From Phaeodactylibacter sp964397205 (GTDB lineage: Bacteria; Bacteroidota; Bacteroidia; Chitinophagales; Saprospiraceae), in the NCBI GenBank assembly GCA_964397205.1, contig CAYNIT010000017.1, forward strand, positions 1-34,336: a stretch of 34,336 bases of DNA, given 5' to 3'. Below are positions 23,459 through 31,298 of the stretch, piece by piece. The notes under the pieces are model-generated. The model had not been told where the DNA came from. It saw only the letters and a list, made by a program, of their open reading frames with translations, and made no database searches. The translations under genes were made by a program, and so were the position numbers. Position 1 is the stretch's first letter; each line of letters starts with the position of its first letter.

Positions 23459-26128
23459 TTGTCCAATAAAAATACCACCGTTTTGGCGAAAGGGACCCAG
23501 AAAAAAGGCAGCAAAAAGGTTACGCCGCTCATGCAGCAGTATTTCAAGGTGAAGTCGAAACACCCGGATGCCATTCTGCTGTTTCGTGTGGGCGATTTTT
23601 ATGAGACCTTTGGGGAGGATGCTGTCATCGCCGCGCAGGTGCTGGGCATTGTACAAACCAAGCGCAACAACGGCGGCAGCGATATCGAACTGGCGGGCTT
23701 CCCTCACCATTCGATGGACCTCTACCTGCCCCGCCTGGTGCGCGCTGGCTACCGGGTCGCTATCTGCGAGCAGTTGGAAAAACCGACCCCTCAGAAAAAG
23801 GTGGTGCGCCGGGGCGTAACCGAGGTGGTCACCCCAGGCGTAGCAGTGGACGACAAGCTGCTGGATCACAAATCGAACAACTACTTGGCTTCGCTTTTCT
23901 TTGGCAAAAAAGGAAAAGTAGGAGCGGCTTTTCTGGACATTTCCACCGGCGAATTCCTGGCCTGCGAGGGCAGCCTGGCCTATGCGGACAAGCTCATTCA
24001 GAGCTTTGCGCCATCCGAGGTATTGTTTCCAAAAGACCGGCAGAAGGACTTTCTCAAGCAATTTGGCGACAAGCTCTACACTTACATGCTGGACGAGTGG
24101 GTGTATACCCTGGACTACACCCGGGAAAAACTGTTGGAGCACTTTGAGGTGCAAAACCTTAAGGGGTTCGGCCTGGAGGAAATGGAGCTGGCACAGATAG
24201 CGGCCGGCGCTACGCTGCACTACCTGTCCACTACCGAGAACAAAAACCTGCAGCACATCAGCGGGCTGAGCCGGATTGAACCCGAGCGCTACGTCTGGCT
24301 CGACCGCTTCACGGTGCGTAATCTGGAGCTGGTCTACAGCAATCACGAAACCGGCGTGCCGCTACTCGGGGTACTGGACCATACGGTTTCTCCCATGGGG
24401 GCCCGCCTGCTTAAGAAGTGGTGTGTGTTGCCCCTGACTTCAAAAGCGGCTATTGACCATCGGCTGGAGGCAGTGGATTATCTTTACGAGCAGCAGGAAC
24501 TCAATCGGGAGGTTGGGGAATACCTGCAGCAGATGGGTGATCTCGAGCGCCTGATCTCAAAAGTGCCCCTTGGCAAGATCAACCCGCGGGAAGTACGGCA
24601 GGTGCAGAAGGCGCTGGAACTGATCAAGCCCATACAGGAGCTGCTGCAAGCCAGCGACAACCAACAGCTGGCCCAACTCGGCGAAGGGCTGAACCCCTGC
24701 GAGCTGCTGCGCGACGAAATCAAAAAGCAAATCGTGGAGGACCCGCCGGTCAACTTGGCTAAAGGCGGCGTAATGGCGGATGGTTTCCATGAGGAACTGG
24801 ACGAGCTGCGCAGCATCGTCAACAACAGCAAAGAGCTGCTGCTGGAAATACAGCAGACGGAGAGTGAGCGCACTGGCATCAGCAGCCTGAAGATTGGCTT
24901 CAATAACGTTTTCGGCTACTACCTGGAGGTCACCAATAAGTACAAAAACCAGGTGCCCGCCGAGTGGACGCGCAAACAAACGCTGACCAATGCCGAGCGC
25001 TACATCACCGATGAACTGAAAAAGCTGGAGTCGAAAATCCTCGGTGCCGAAGAAAAAATCTTGCTGCTAGAGGAACAACTATTTGAGCAGCTTGTCGCCA
25101 CACTAGCAGATTACATTCAGCCGATTCAGCACAACGCCAACCGGCTGGCGCAGCTCGACTGCCTGCTCGGATTCGCCAGGGTGGCTAAAAAGCAGCGCTA
25201 CTGCCGGCCACAGATCAACGAAGGGACTGCTCTTGACATCAAGCAGGGGCGCCACCCGGTCATCGAGCAACAGCTGCCGATGGATACGCCCTACGTGCCC
25301 AATGATGTGCACTTGGATACAGAAGAACAGCAGGTGTTGATGATCACCGGGCCCAATATGGCAGGTAAGTCAGCCCTGCTGCGGCAAACCGCCCTCATCT
25401 GCCTTATGGCGCAGATGGGTTGCTTTGTGCCCGCAGCAGCCGCGGATATTGGTCTGATCGACAAAATCTTTACTCGAGTGGGCGCTTCCGATAACATTTC
25501 CTCTGGGGAATCGACCTTTATGGTGGAAATGAACGAGACGGCATCGATTATGAACAACATCTCGGACCGCAGCCTTATCCTGCTCGACGAGATCGGGCGG
25601 GGCACGAGTACCTACGACGGCATTTCCATCGCCTGGTCTATCGCTGAGTACCTGCACAACAACGGCAGCGCCCGGCCGAAGACGCTGTTTGCCACCCACT
25701 ACCACGAGCTGAACGAGCTGGCGAATAAGTTTGAGCGCATCAAGAACTTTCACATCTCCACTCGGGAGCACGGCAATAAGGTGATCTTTTTGCGCAAGCT
25801 TGTTCCCGGCGGCAGCGAGCACAGTTTCGGTATACACGTGGCCAAAATGGCTGGCATGCCGCGCGGCATCGTGGAGCGAGCAGCGCGTATTCTTACCCAG
25901 CTGGAGCAGCAGCGCATCAATCAGGAGGAGCAGAGCGAAGTGCAGGCCGACAAGCCTGATACCGGCAACATTTCTACCGAAACCTTGCAGCTCAGCATCT
26001 TCGAGACCGTGGACCCCACGGCTGGGAAAATCAAGGAAGCGCTGGCTGATTTGAACATCAACAGCATGACGCCCATCGAGTGTATGATGAAGCTGAACGA
26101 ACTGAAAGGGCTGCTGGAGGAGGATTAA
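23459..26128 (+). CDS. mutS: DNA mismatch repair protein MutS
   Basis: An 889-residue mismatch-recognition ATPase. The wedge motif Phe47-Tyr48-Glu49 in RVGDFYETF inserts at mispairs. Connector, lever and clamp regions follow, including GYYLEVTNKYKNQVP. The ABC-type ATPase has Walker A GPNMAGKS at 631-638, then SSGESTFMVEM, Walker B LILLDEIGRGTSTYDG and ATHYHEL. There is a C-terminal helix-turn-helix and a short tail. Length agrees with MutS1. The start is the TTG at 23459, a guess: no ATG in this frame lies between the promoter and the conserved VTPLMQQY, and the Lys/Thr-rich leader is typical. It is transcribed from its own promoter and ends at TAA 26126-26128. Confidence 0.96.
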   Translation: MSNKNTTVLAKGTQKKGSKKVTPLMQQYFKVKSKHPDAILLFRVGDFYETFGEDAVIAAQVLGIVQTKRNNGGSDIELAGFPHHSMDLYLPRLVRAGYRVAICEQLEKPTPQKKVVRRGVTEVVTPGVAVDDKLLDHKSNNYLASLFFGKKGKVGAAFLDISTGEFLACEGSLAYADKLIQSFAPSEVLFPKDRQKDFLKQFGDKLYTYMLDEWVYTLDYTREKLLEHFEVQNLKGFGLEEMELAQIAAGATLHYLSTTENKNLQHISGLSRIEPERYVWLDRFTVRNLELVYSNHETGVPLLGVLDHTVSPMGARLLKKWCVLPLTSKAAIDHRLEAVDYLYEQQELNREVGEYLQQMGDLERLISKVPLGKINPREVRQVQKALELIKPIQELLQASDNQQLAQLGEGLNPCELLRDEIKKQIVEDPPVNLAKGGVMADGFHEELDELRSIVNNSKELLLEIQQTESERTGISSLKIGFNNVFGYYLEVTNKYKNQVPAEWTRKQTLTNAERYITDELKKLESKILGAEEKILLLEEQLFEQLVATLADYIQPIQHNANRLAQLDCLLGFARVAKKQRYCRPQINEGTALDIKQGRHPVIEQQLPMDTPYVPNDVHLDTEEQQVLMITGPNMAGKSALLRQTALICLMAQMGCFVPAAAADIGLIDKIFTRVGASDNISSGESTFMVEMNETASIMNNISDRSLILLDEIGRGTSTYDGISIAWSIAEYLHNNGSARPKTLFATHYHELNELANKFERIKNFHISTREHGNKVIFLRKLVPGGSEHSFGIHVAKMAGMPRGIVERAARILTQLEQQRINQEEQSEVQADKPDTGNISTETLQLSIFETVDPTAGKIKEALADLNINSMTPIECMMKLNELKGLLEED

Positions 26129-26158
26129 TGAACAAGCACTTAGCTGCCGACAAAAAAA

Positions 26159-26182
26159 GCCCGGCTGGGTATGCTGCCGGGC
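26159..26182 (-). terminator. GC-rich stem-loop with T run on the minus strand
   Basis: GCCCGGC (26159-26165) and GCCGGGC (26176-26182) pair across a ten-base loop. Seven As precede the stem on the plus strand (26152-26158), so read on the minus strand it is a stem followed by TTTTTTT. It looks like a terminator facing mutS, blocking antisense transcription, although no minus-strand gene feeds into it. On the plus strand it may simply protect the mutS 3' end. Confidence 0.55.
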
Positions 26183-26221
26183 GGATGGTTTGGAATCATT
26201 GACTTGGGATGGCGGCGTTTT

Positions 26222-26238
26222 CGACAGCGCCGCTGTCG
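26222..26238. promoter_or_regulatory. 17-bp palindrome upstream of dapB
   Basis: CGACAGCG-C-CGCTGTCG is a perfect inverted repeat with a one-base centre, 101 bases before the dapB start. There is no T run after it. It could be an operator for dapB or part of a processed mRNA end. I do not recognise the motif. Confidence 0.45.
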
Positions 26239-26339
26239 TGAAAGGATTGTACTTATTTGCTTGTGCCTTTGCCATTTGGACAGCGGTGGCGGAGCGGGGT
26301 CACATTTTTTGATAATTTTTTTCACAACAAATTGAATAC

Positions 26340-27059
26340 ATGCCCAAAATTGCAATCCTGGGATACGGTAAGATGGGAAAAGCCATTGAGCAACTCGCTC
26401 TGGATGCGGGGGATGAGATCGTCCTGCGCATCGATGCCTCCAATACCGGAGAACTCCGGGCGGACAACCTGAAAAAGGCAACGGTAGCGATTGACTTCAG
26501 CCGCCCGGAAGCAGGGTTTGAGAATATCATGGCTTGTATCGAAGCGGGCATTCCTGTGGTAAGCGGCACTACCGGTTGGCTCGATCGCTATGCAGAGGTG
26601 GAGCGAGCCTGTCGGGAAAAGGAAGGCGCGTTCTTCTACGCTTCTAATTTCAGCATAGGCGTCAACCTTTTTTTTGCCCTGAATCAGCAACTGGCAGAAT
26701 TGATGGAAGACTGGTCGCAGTACCGCCCTGAAATGACGGAAATCCACCATACGCAGAAGCTCGATGCGCCGAGCGGTACGGCCATCACTTTGGCGGAGGC
26801 TCTTGTGGAGCGGCTGAGCCGGGCGCGCGAATGGAGGAATGAGCCTACCGAAGCGGAGGGTGTGCTGCCGATCGTCTCCGAGCGGGAGGGGGATGTGAAA
26901 GGCACCCACGAAATCCGCTACCGCTCTGATGTGGATACCATCATGATCCGCCACGAAGCGCGTAGCCGGGAAGGCTTTGCCCGTGGTGCCCTGCAGGCTG
27001 CGCACTGGCTCATCGGCAAAACCGGGGTGTTTGGCATGAAGGATATGCTGGGGTTGTGA
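26340..27059 (+). CDS. dapB: 4-hydroxy-tetrahydrodipicolinate reductase
   Basis: A 239-residue NAD(P)H-dependent reductase of the lysine/diaminopimelate pathway. The nucleotide-binding motif is GYGKMGKAI (residues 8-16). The substrate/catalytic motif is EIHHTQKLDAPSGTA (about 136-150), with the catalytic His pair and Lys. SGTTGW (about 77-82) and ASNFSIGVN (about 102-110) are also conserved. It is slightly shorter than the E. coli enzyme but typical for Bacteroidota. The ATG at 26340 sits directly at the Rossmann-fold start. No other dap gene is adjacent. A palindrome 101 bases upstream may be its operator. Confidence 0.96.
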   Translation: MPKIAILGYGKMGKAIEQLALDAGDEIVLRIDASNTGELRADNLKKATVAIDFSRPEAGFENIMACIEAGIPVVSGTTGWLDRYAEVERACREKEGAFFYASNFSIGVNLFFALNQQLAELMEDWSQYRPEMTEIHHTQKLDAPSGTAITLAEALVERLSRAREWRNEPTEAEGVLPIVSEREGDVKGTHEIRYRSDVDTIMIRHEARSREGFARGALQAAHWLIGKTGVFGMKDMLGL

Positions 27060-27163
27060 GCCGTTGGTTGGCAATGCTTTACCTGTTATCCTTTTTAATA
27101 TTGCAGCGCGTCAAAACTTGGCAAGACTTCGGAGCGGCGCATACCGAAAAGCATTGAAGAGAT

Positions 27164-28255
27164 ATGAAGAAGAAAAACCTCATCCGCCTCATCGTCGGCG
27201 CTCTCGTATTGTTTATCCTGTACGTTGGCGGGATACTGTTGTACGGTACCCTGAACGATTGGCAGCCGGAAGGGCGGGTGGCTATTGCAAACGACGGGGC
27301 TGCGGCACCGGAAGTGATTTCCGACAGCGTCCTCTCTTTCATCACTTGGAATCTGGGTTTCGGGGGCCTGGGAGAGGAGTCGGAGTTTTTCTTCGACCGC
27401 GGCAATATGTACTTTTCGATGGGGCGCATGGTGCGGGCGCCGGAGAAAGCGGTGCGCAAGAACAACGCAGGAATCTTCTTCAATACTCGAACCCTGAAAT
27501 CTGATTTCTACCTCTACCAGGAAGTGGATGTGCGTTCCAAGCGGTCTTACTACGCCAATCAATACGACAGCATCCGCGCCCGGCTGCCTGGCTACGCGGC
27601 TTACTTCGCGCCTAACTACCGTTCGCCGCTTGTGCCCATACCGGTTTTTGAGCCCTGGCACTTTTACGGAGCTGTGGAAAGCGGGCTGGCGACCTACAGC
27701 AAGTACCAGCCCTACGAATCCGAGCGCATACAACTGCCGGGGGAATTTGCCTGGCCGGTGCGCCTGTTTCAGCTCGACCGCTGTGTAGCGTTGCACCGTT
27801 TCCGCGTAGACAACGGCAAAGAGTTGGTGGTAATGAATGTGCACAATTCCGCCTACGATGCAGATGGCTCGCTTAAGCAAGAGCAGATGCAGTTTTTGCG
27901 GGAGCTTTGCCTGGAAGAATACGGCAAGGGGCACTATGTAGTGGTGGGGGGCGATTGGAATCAGGTGCCGCCCTATTTCCGCTTCGATGGCTTTATGCCT
28001 GGCAATACGCAGGGCTACACACAAACCAATATTGCGCCCGATTTTCTGCCCTCCGACTGGCAGTGGGGGTACGACCCTCGGGTGCCGAGCAACCGAAAGA
28101 CCAAAACGCCTTACCGCCCCGGCGAGACTTTCATCACTTTGATCGACTTTTTTCTCGTCAGCCCGAATGTGCGGCTGCGCAAGGTCAAGACAATTGACCG
28201 GCAATTCCAATTTTCTGATCATCAACCAGTGTATGTGCAGGTAGAATTGATGTGA
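27164..28255 (+). CDS. Membrane-anchored endonuclease/exonuclease/phosphatase-family hydrolase
   Basis: A 363-residue protein with an N-terminal signal anchor (LIRLIVGALVLFILYVGGIL, residues 6-25) and an EEP-fold domain from about residue 55. Motifs in order are FITWNLGFGG (metal-binding Asn), YLYQEVD (catalytic Glu), VVMNVHNSAYD (His), VVVGGDWNQVPP (Asp and Asn), LIDFFLVSPN (Asp) and QFSDHQPVY (His). All catalytic positions of the DNase I/AP endonuclease superfamily are therefore present. The anchor puts the enzyme outside the cytoplasm, so a substrate such as extracellular nucleic acid, a phosphoester or a lipid headgroup is more likely than DNA repair. The family is broad and the substrate cannot be named. 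It starts 104 bp after dapB and may share its transcript. Confidence 0.87.
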   Translation: MKKKNLIRLIVGALVLFILYVGGILLYGTLNDWQPEGRVAIANDGAAAPEVISDSVLSFITWNLGFGGLGEESEFFFDRGNMYFSMGRMVRAPEKAVRKNNAGIFFNTRTLKSDFYLYQEVDVRSKRSYYANQYDSIRARLPGYAAYFAPNYRSPLVPIPVFEPWHFYGAVESGLATYSKYQPYESERIQLPGEFAWPVRLFQLDRCVALHRFRVDNGKELVVMNVHNSAYDADGSLKQEQMQFLRELCLEEYGKGHYVVVGGDWNQVPPYFRFDGFMPGNTQGYTQTNIAPDFLPSDWQWGYDPRVPSNRKTKTPYRPGETFITLIDFFLVSPNVRLRKVKTIDRQFQFSDHQPVYVQVELM

Positions 28256-28292
28256 ATGTCTATTTTTAGGGCTTACTTTCAATACCACTCCT

Positions 28293-29060
28293 ATGTCCGT
28301 AGATACTGCCGACCAACTAGCCTGCCTGAAAGCCGCTGGCTACGCTGTGGCCAAAACATTAGGGCTGATGCGTTCCTACGCCCGGCCGGGCATGTCTACG
28401 CTTGAGCTGGATGAGTACGGGCGGGGTATACTGGAGTCCTTCGGTGCCCGTTCGGCGCCGCAGCACGACTATGGTTTTCCGGGCTGTACTTGCATCAGCC
28501 TCAACCATGAGGTCTGCCATGGTATCCCCTCAGCGGATAAGGTATTGCGGGAGGGCGATCTGGTCAATATTGATGTGTCGGCTATGTTGAACGGCTACTA
28601 CAGCGATAATGGCGGGTCGTTTGTTCTGGGAACCGACTGGCGGGAGCTGAGTGGTTTGGTGCAGGCGTCGGAAAAGATTTTAGCCTTGGCAATCGGGCAG
28701 GTAAGGGACCGGATGCGGATTGCTGAATTGGGCGGCTTTATCGCACAGGAAGCTAATTCTAGGGGCTTTCGGGTGATCCGCAACCTCTGCGGCCACGGCA
28801 TTGGCCGGCGGCTGCACGAGGATCCGCAGGAGATTCCCTGCTTTCGGGACCGTTACAACCGCGAGCGCCTGCGCAAGGGCAGCGTCATCGCTTTAGAGAC
28901 TTTCATTTCTACTCGCGCCAATATGGCTGAAACCACCGAGGATGGATGGACGATGATCGCGGAGGGCGGTGGCTTCGTAGCTCAGCACGAACACACCCTA
29001 GTGGTAACCGATGAAGTGCCTATCGTGCTCACCGCTGCCAATGGAATTGCTTATCGCTAA
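28293..29060 (+). CDS. map: Type I methionine aminopeptidase
   Basis: A 255-residue pita-bread metallopeptidase that removes N-terminal Met from nascent proteins. All five metal ligands are visible: Asp in VNIDVSAMLNGYY, Asp in YSDNGGSF, His in LCGHGIGR, Glu in IALETFIS and Glu in AQHEHTLVV. The catalytic His is in EVCHGIPS. The N-terminus is normal for a type I enzyme without a zinc-finger extension. It stands apart from ribosomal-protein genes, where the main map often lies, so it may be a second copy; the rest of the genome is not visible. It is convergent with cysM, with 46 bp between stops. Confidence 0.94.
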   Translation: MSVDTADQLACLKAAGYAVAKTLGLMRSYARPGMSTLELDEYGRGILESFGARSAPQHDYGFPGCTCISLNHEVCHGIPSADKVLREGDLVNIDVSAMLNGYYSDNGGSFVLGTDWRELSGLVQASEKILALAIGQVRDRMRIAELGGFIAQEANSRGFRVIRNLCGHGIGRRLHEDPQEIPCFRDRYNRERLRKGSVIALETFISTRANMAETTEDGWTMIAEGGGFVAQHEHTLVVTDEVPIVLTAANGIAYR

Positions 29061-29106
29061 TGAGGATAGTGCTGTTGCCCCTGCGGCATTTCCGGGACGG
29101 GTGAAG

Positions 29107-29988
29107 CTAAAATAAGCCCGTCGACAAGTAGCGGTCTCCCCGGTCGCAAATGATACAAACAATCAGCCCTTCTTCCAGCTCTTCGGCCAGCCGGGCGGAT
29201 GCGGTAACTGCCCCGCCGCTGCTCATGCCGGAGAATATGGCTTCCTCCTTTGCCAGGCGGCGCATCATGGTTGTCGCCTCCTCCTGTGAGACATCAATGA
29301 TGCGGTCCACGCGCTCCGGCTCGTAGATTTTGGGCAGGAATTCCGGTGACCAGCGGCGGATGCCGGGGATGCGGGAGCCGTCGGTGGGCTGCACGCCTAC
29401 GATCTGTACGCTTGGGTTTTCTTCCTTCAGGAATCGCGAGGTGCCCATGATGGTGCCGGTGGTGCCCATGGAGGAGACAAAGTGGGTGACCTGCTCCCTG
29501 GTGTCACGCCAGATTTCCGGCCCGGTGGTGCGGTAGTGCATGCCCCAGTTGTCGGGATTGGCGAATTGGTTAAGCATGAAGTAGCCGCCCTCCTCGATCA
29601 TTTGCTCGGCCAGCTCGCGGGAGTACTCGATCCCCCCTTTGTAGCCGGGGGTGAGGATAACTTCCGCGCCGTAGGCTCGCATGGCTTGCGCCCTTTCCGC
29701 TGTAGCCGTATCCGGCATCAGCAAGGTGATGCCGATGCCAAAGGAGCGGGCGATCATGGCCAGGGCGATGCCGGTATTGCCGCTTGTGGCTTCCACCAGC
29801 CGCATGCCGGGTTGGATATCGCCGCGGTCTACCGCGCCTTTGATCATACCGTAGGCTGCCCGGTCTTTGACGCTGCCCCCGGGGTTCTGCCCTTCGAGTT
29901 TGCCGAAAACACGCACGCCCGGCTTCTGAATGATGTTGGTGATTTCTACCAGCGGCGTATTGCCGATGAGGTCAGTTACGTTGCTCAT
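29107..29988 (-). CDS. cysM: Cysteine synthase (O-acetylserine sulfhydrylase, CysM-type)
   Basis: A 293-residue PLP enzyme making L-cysteine from O-acetylserine and sulfide (or thiosulfate for CysM). The start is taken at ATG 29986-29988 (MSNVTDLIGNTPLVE), two bases after the cysE stop. An earlier in-frame ATG lies inside cysE and adds 28 unrelated residues. PLP lysine is in NPGGSVKDRAAYGMI (about residues 33-47), the substrate loop is EATSGNTGIALAM, and the phosphate site is SSMGTTGTIMGTSRF. The Arg-rich RAQAMRAYGAEVILTP region and short C-terminus favour the CysM group over CysK, but the two are hard to separate. Coupling to cysE suggests coordinate cysteine synthesis. Confidence 0.93.
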   Translation of the reverse strand: MSNVTDLIGNTPLVEITNIIQKPGVRVFGKLEGQNPGGSVKDRAAYGMIKGAVDRGDIQPGMRLVEATSGNTGIALAMIARSFGIGITLLMPDTATAERAQAMRAYGAEVILTPGYKGGIEYSRELAEQMIEEGGYFMLNQFANPDNWGMHYRTTGPEIWRDTREQVTHFVSSMGTTGTIMGTSRFLKEENPSVQIVGVQPTDGSRIPGIRRWSPEFLPKIYEPERVDRIIDVSQEEATTMMRRLAKEEAIFSGMSSGGAVTASARLAEELEEGLIVCIICDRGDRYLSTGLF

Positions 29989-29990
29989 GT

Positions 29991-30806
29991 TTAAGGGTGT
30001 TGGACTTCCTGCTTTCGTTCCATGTTCTTGTAGTATATCCGTGCGCGTGGAGGGACGCTTTGGGTCACCCACACATTACCGCCGATGATGCTGCCTTCGC
30101 CGATGACCGTATCTCCGCCCAGAATGGTTGCTCCGGAGTAGATGACTACATGGTCTTCGATGGTCGGATGCCGTTTCATTTTGGCTAGTTCTTTGCGCAC
30201 ACTCAGGGCGCCAAGCGTAACGCCCTGGTAGATTTTAACGTCTTTGCCGATGTCCACGGTTTCGCCAATGACCACCCCGGTACCGTGGTCGATGCAGAAT
30301 CGCTCGCCGATGTTGGCTGCCGGATGAATGTCGATGCCAGTCAAGCTGTGCACGTGTTCGGTCAGCACCCTCGGAATAAGGGGGATGCCCAAGTCGTAGA
30401 AGGCATGTGCCATACGGTATACTGCAATCGCCCGGAAGCCCGGATAAGTACGGATGACCTCCGTGCGGCTTACCGCAGCTGGGTCCCCTGCGAGGATAGC
30501 GTCGGCATCCATTTCCAGCAAATCGTAGATGCCCGGGACTTGCTCCAGGTAGGCTTCCTCCATATCCTGAGCGGGTGCGGGCAGGTCTTCCTCAATCGTC
30601 TGTAGAATGCTGAAGAGCTTGAGCTTCAGCTGCTGGTAGTGCTGCGACAATTCCCGTTCGCTGCGGTAGCGGCGCTCGGCCAGTTCCGGGAACATGATGG
30701 TCAACAAGCCTTCCAGCCAGCTACAGACTTCGGCGGGAGAGGGGATTTTTTGTCCGCGCGCCTGATGCGCCGCGTACAATCGAGCCAGAAATTGCTGTTC
30801 TTCCAT
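29991..30806 (-). CDS. cysE: Serine O-acetyltransferase
   Basis: A 271-residue enzyme acetylating L-serine to O-acetylserine, the first step of cysteine synthesis. The start is ATG 30804-30806 (MEEQQFLARLYAAH). A longer frame to 30947 runs through repeat DNA and is unlikely to be translated. The N-terminal helical SATase domain covers about residues 1-140. The left-handed beta-helix of hexapeptide repeats follows: GIDIHPAANIGERFCIDHGT with the catalytic His, VVIGETVDIGKDVKIYQGVTLG, then HPTIEDHVVIYSGATILGGDT and IGGNVWVT. It belongs to the longer, EpsC/SAT-like type seen in Bacteroidota. It is followed after 2 bp by cysM. Confidence 0.95.
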   Translation of the reverse strand: MEEQQFLARLYAAHQARGQKIPSPAEVCSWLEGLLTIMFPELAERRYRSERELSQHYQQLKLKLFSILQTIEEDLPAPAQDMEEAYLEQVPGIYDLLEMDADAILAGDPAAVSRTEVIRTYPGFRAIAVYRMAHAFYDLGIPLIPRVLTEHVHSLTGIDIHPAANIGERFCIDHGTGVVIGETVDIGKDVKIYQGVTLGALSVRKELAKMKRHPTIEDHVVIYSGATILGGDTVIGEGSIIGGNVWVTQSVPPRARIYYKNMERKQEVQHP

Positions 30807-31298
30807 GATGCAGGTTCTTGTATATGTATGAAGAGTTGAGATGGGGAAAAGTTGAGAAGTAATTGGGTTGTGGCAGCTGGGGAGATGCGCGGTTGTTTCG
30901 GGGAGAGTTGAGGAGTTTGCGACTTCGCTCGTTGAGCTTCGTCGCACGGGGTAGGAGTTGAGGAGTTTAGGGGTAGTGAGTGGGGGCGATTAAACGGTGT
31001 TTCTGAAATGGTAGTGTGAATAACATATTGATAATCAAAGTTTTTTGGTCTAGGTGTCTCTGTGGGGCTGCTCATAAAATGGGGAGCTATACTGAAACGC
31101 TGCCGAATTTAAGCCGCGGATAATCAAGCTTTGCGTAATTTCTGCCTACCAGCAGGTAGGTGCGCCTCCGTCTGCGACACACATTGCTAAACGCTCCCGT
31201 CTCTGTGGGCGACACACATTTTTTGATAGGCTCTTTTGAACAATGGCTATTAGCTGGAGATAAATATTGGTACTTTGGAGCAAATTACTTAGACAGAA
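30807..31298. other. Gene-free spacer rich in short repeats between cysE and the Opu operon
   Basis: A 492-bp divergent spacer with no convincing gene; a small frame at 31160-31351 is a shadow. It contains degenerate GTTGAG-based units (30833-30841, 30849-30860) and an exact 14-bp direct repeat GAGTTGAGGAGTTT at 30905-30918 and 30955-30968. Between the two repeat copies sits a hairpin whose core recurs at 34259. Further right, CCTACC-AGCA-GGTAGG forms a small hairpin (31145-31160), and GCGACACACATT occurs twice, 35 bp apart (31174-31185 and 31209-31220). The promoters of cysE and the opu operon must lie here, but I find no clear TAnnTTTG match. Confidence 0.6.
30919..30945. repeat. Hairpin repeat, copy 1
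   Basis: A symmetrical stem GCGAC-TTC-GCTC / GAGC-TTC-GTCGC around a GTT loop. Its left half and loop recur at 34259-34275, and the wider 27-bp element recurs with a few changes to 34285. It is placed exactly between the two copies of the 14-bp GAGTTGAGGAGTTT direct repeat, as a small inserted element would be. Confidence 0.6.

Noticed and set aside
27095..28288. Minus-strand open frame of 397 codons opposite the EEP hydrolase
   Set aside because: No domain motifs; the plus-strand frame carries all EEP catalytic motifs.
30807..30947. Longer N-terminus of the serine acetyltransferase
   Set aside because: The extension is translated repeat DNA without similarity to the family; the ATG at 30806 gives the normal start.
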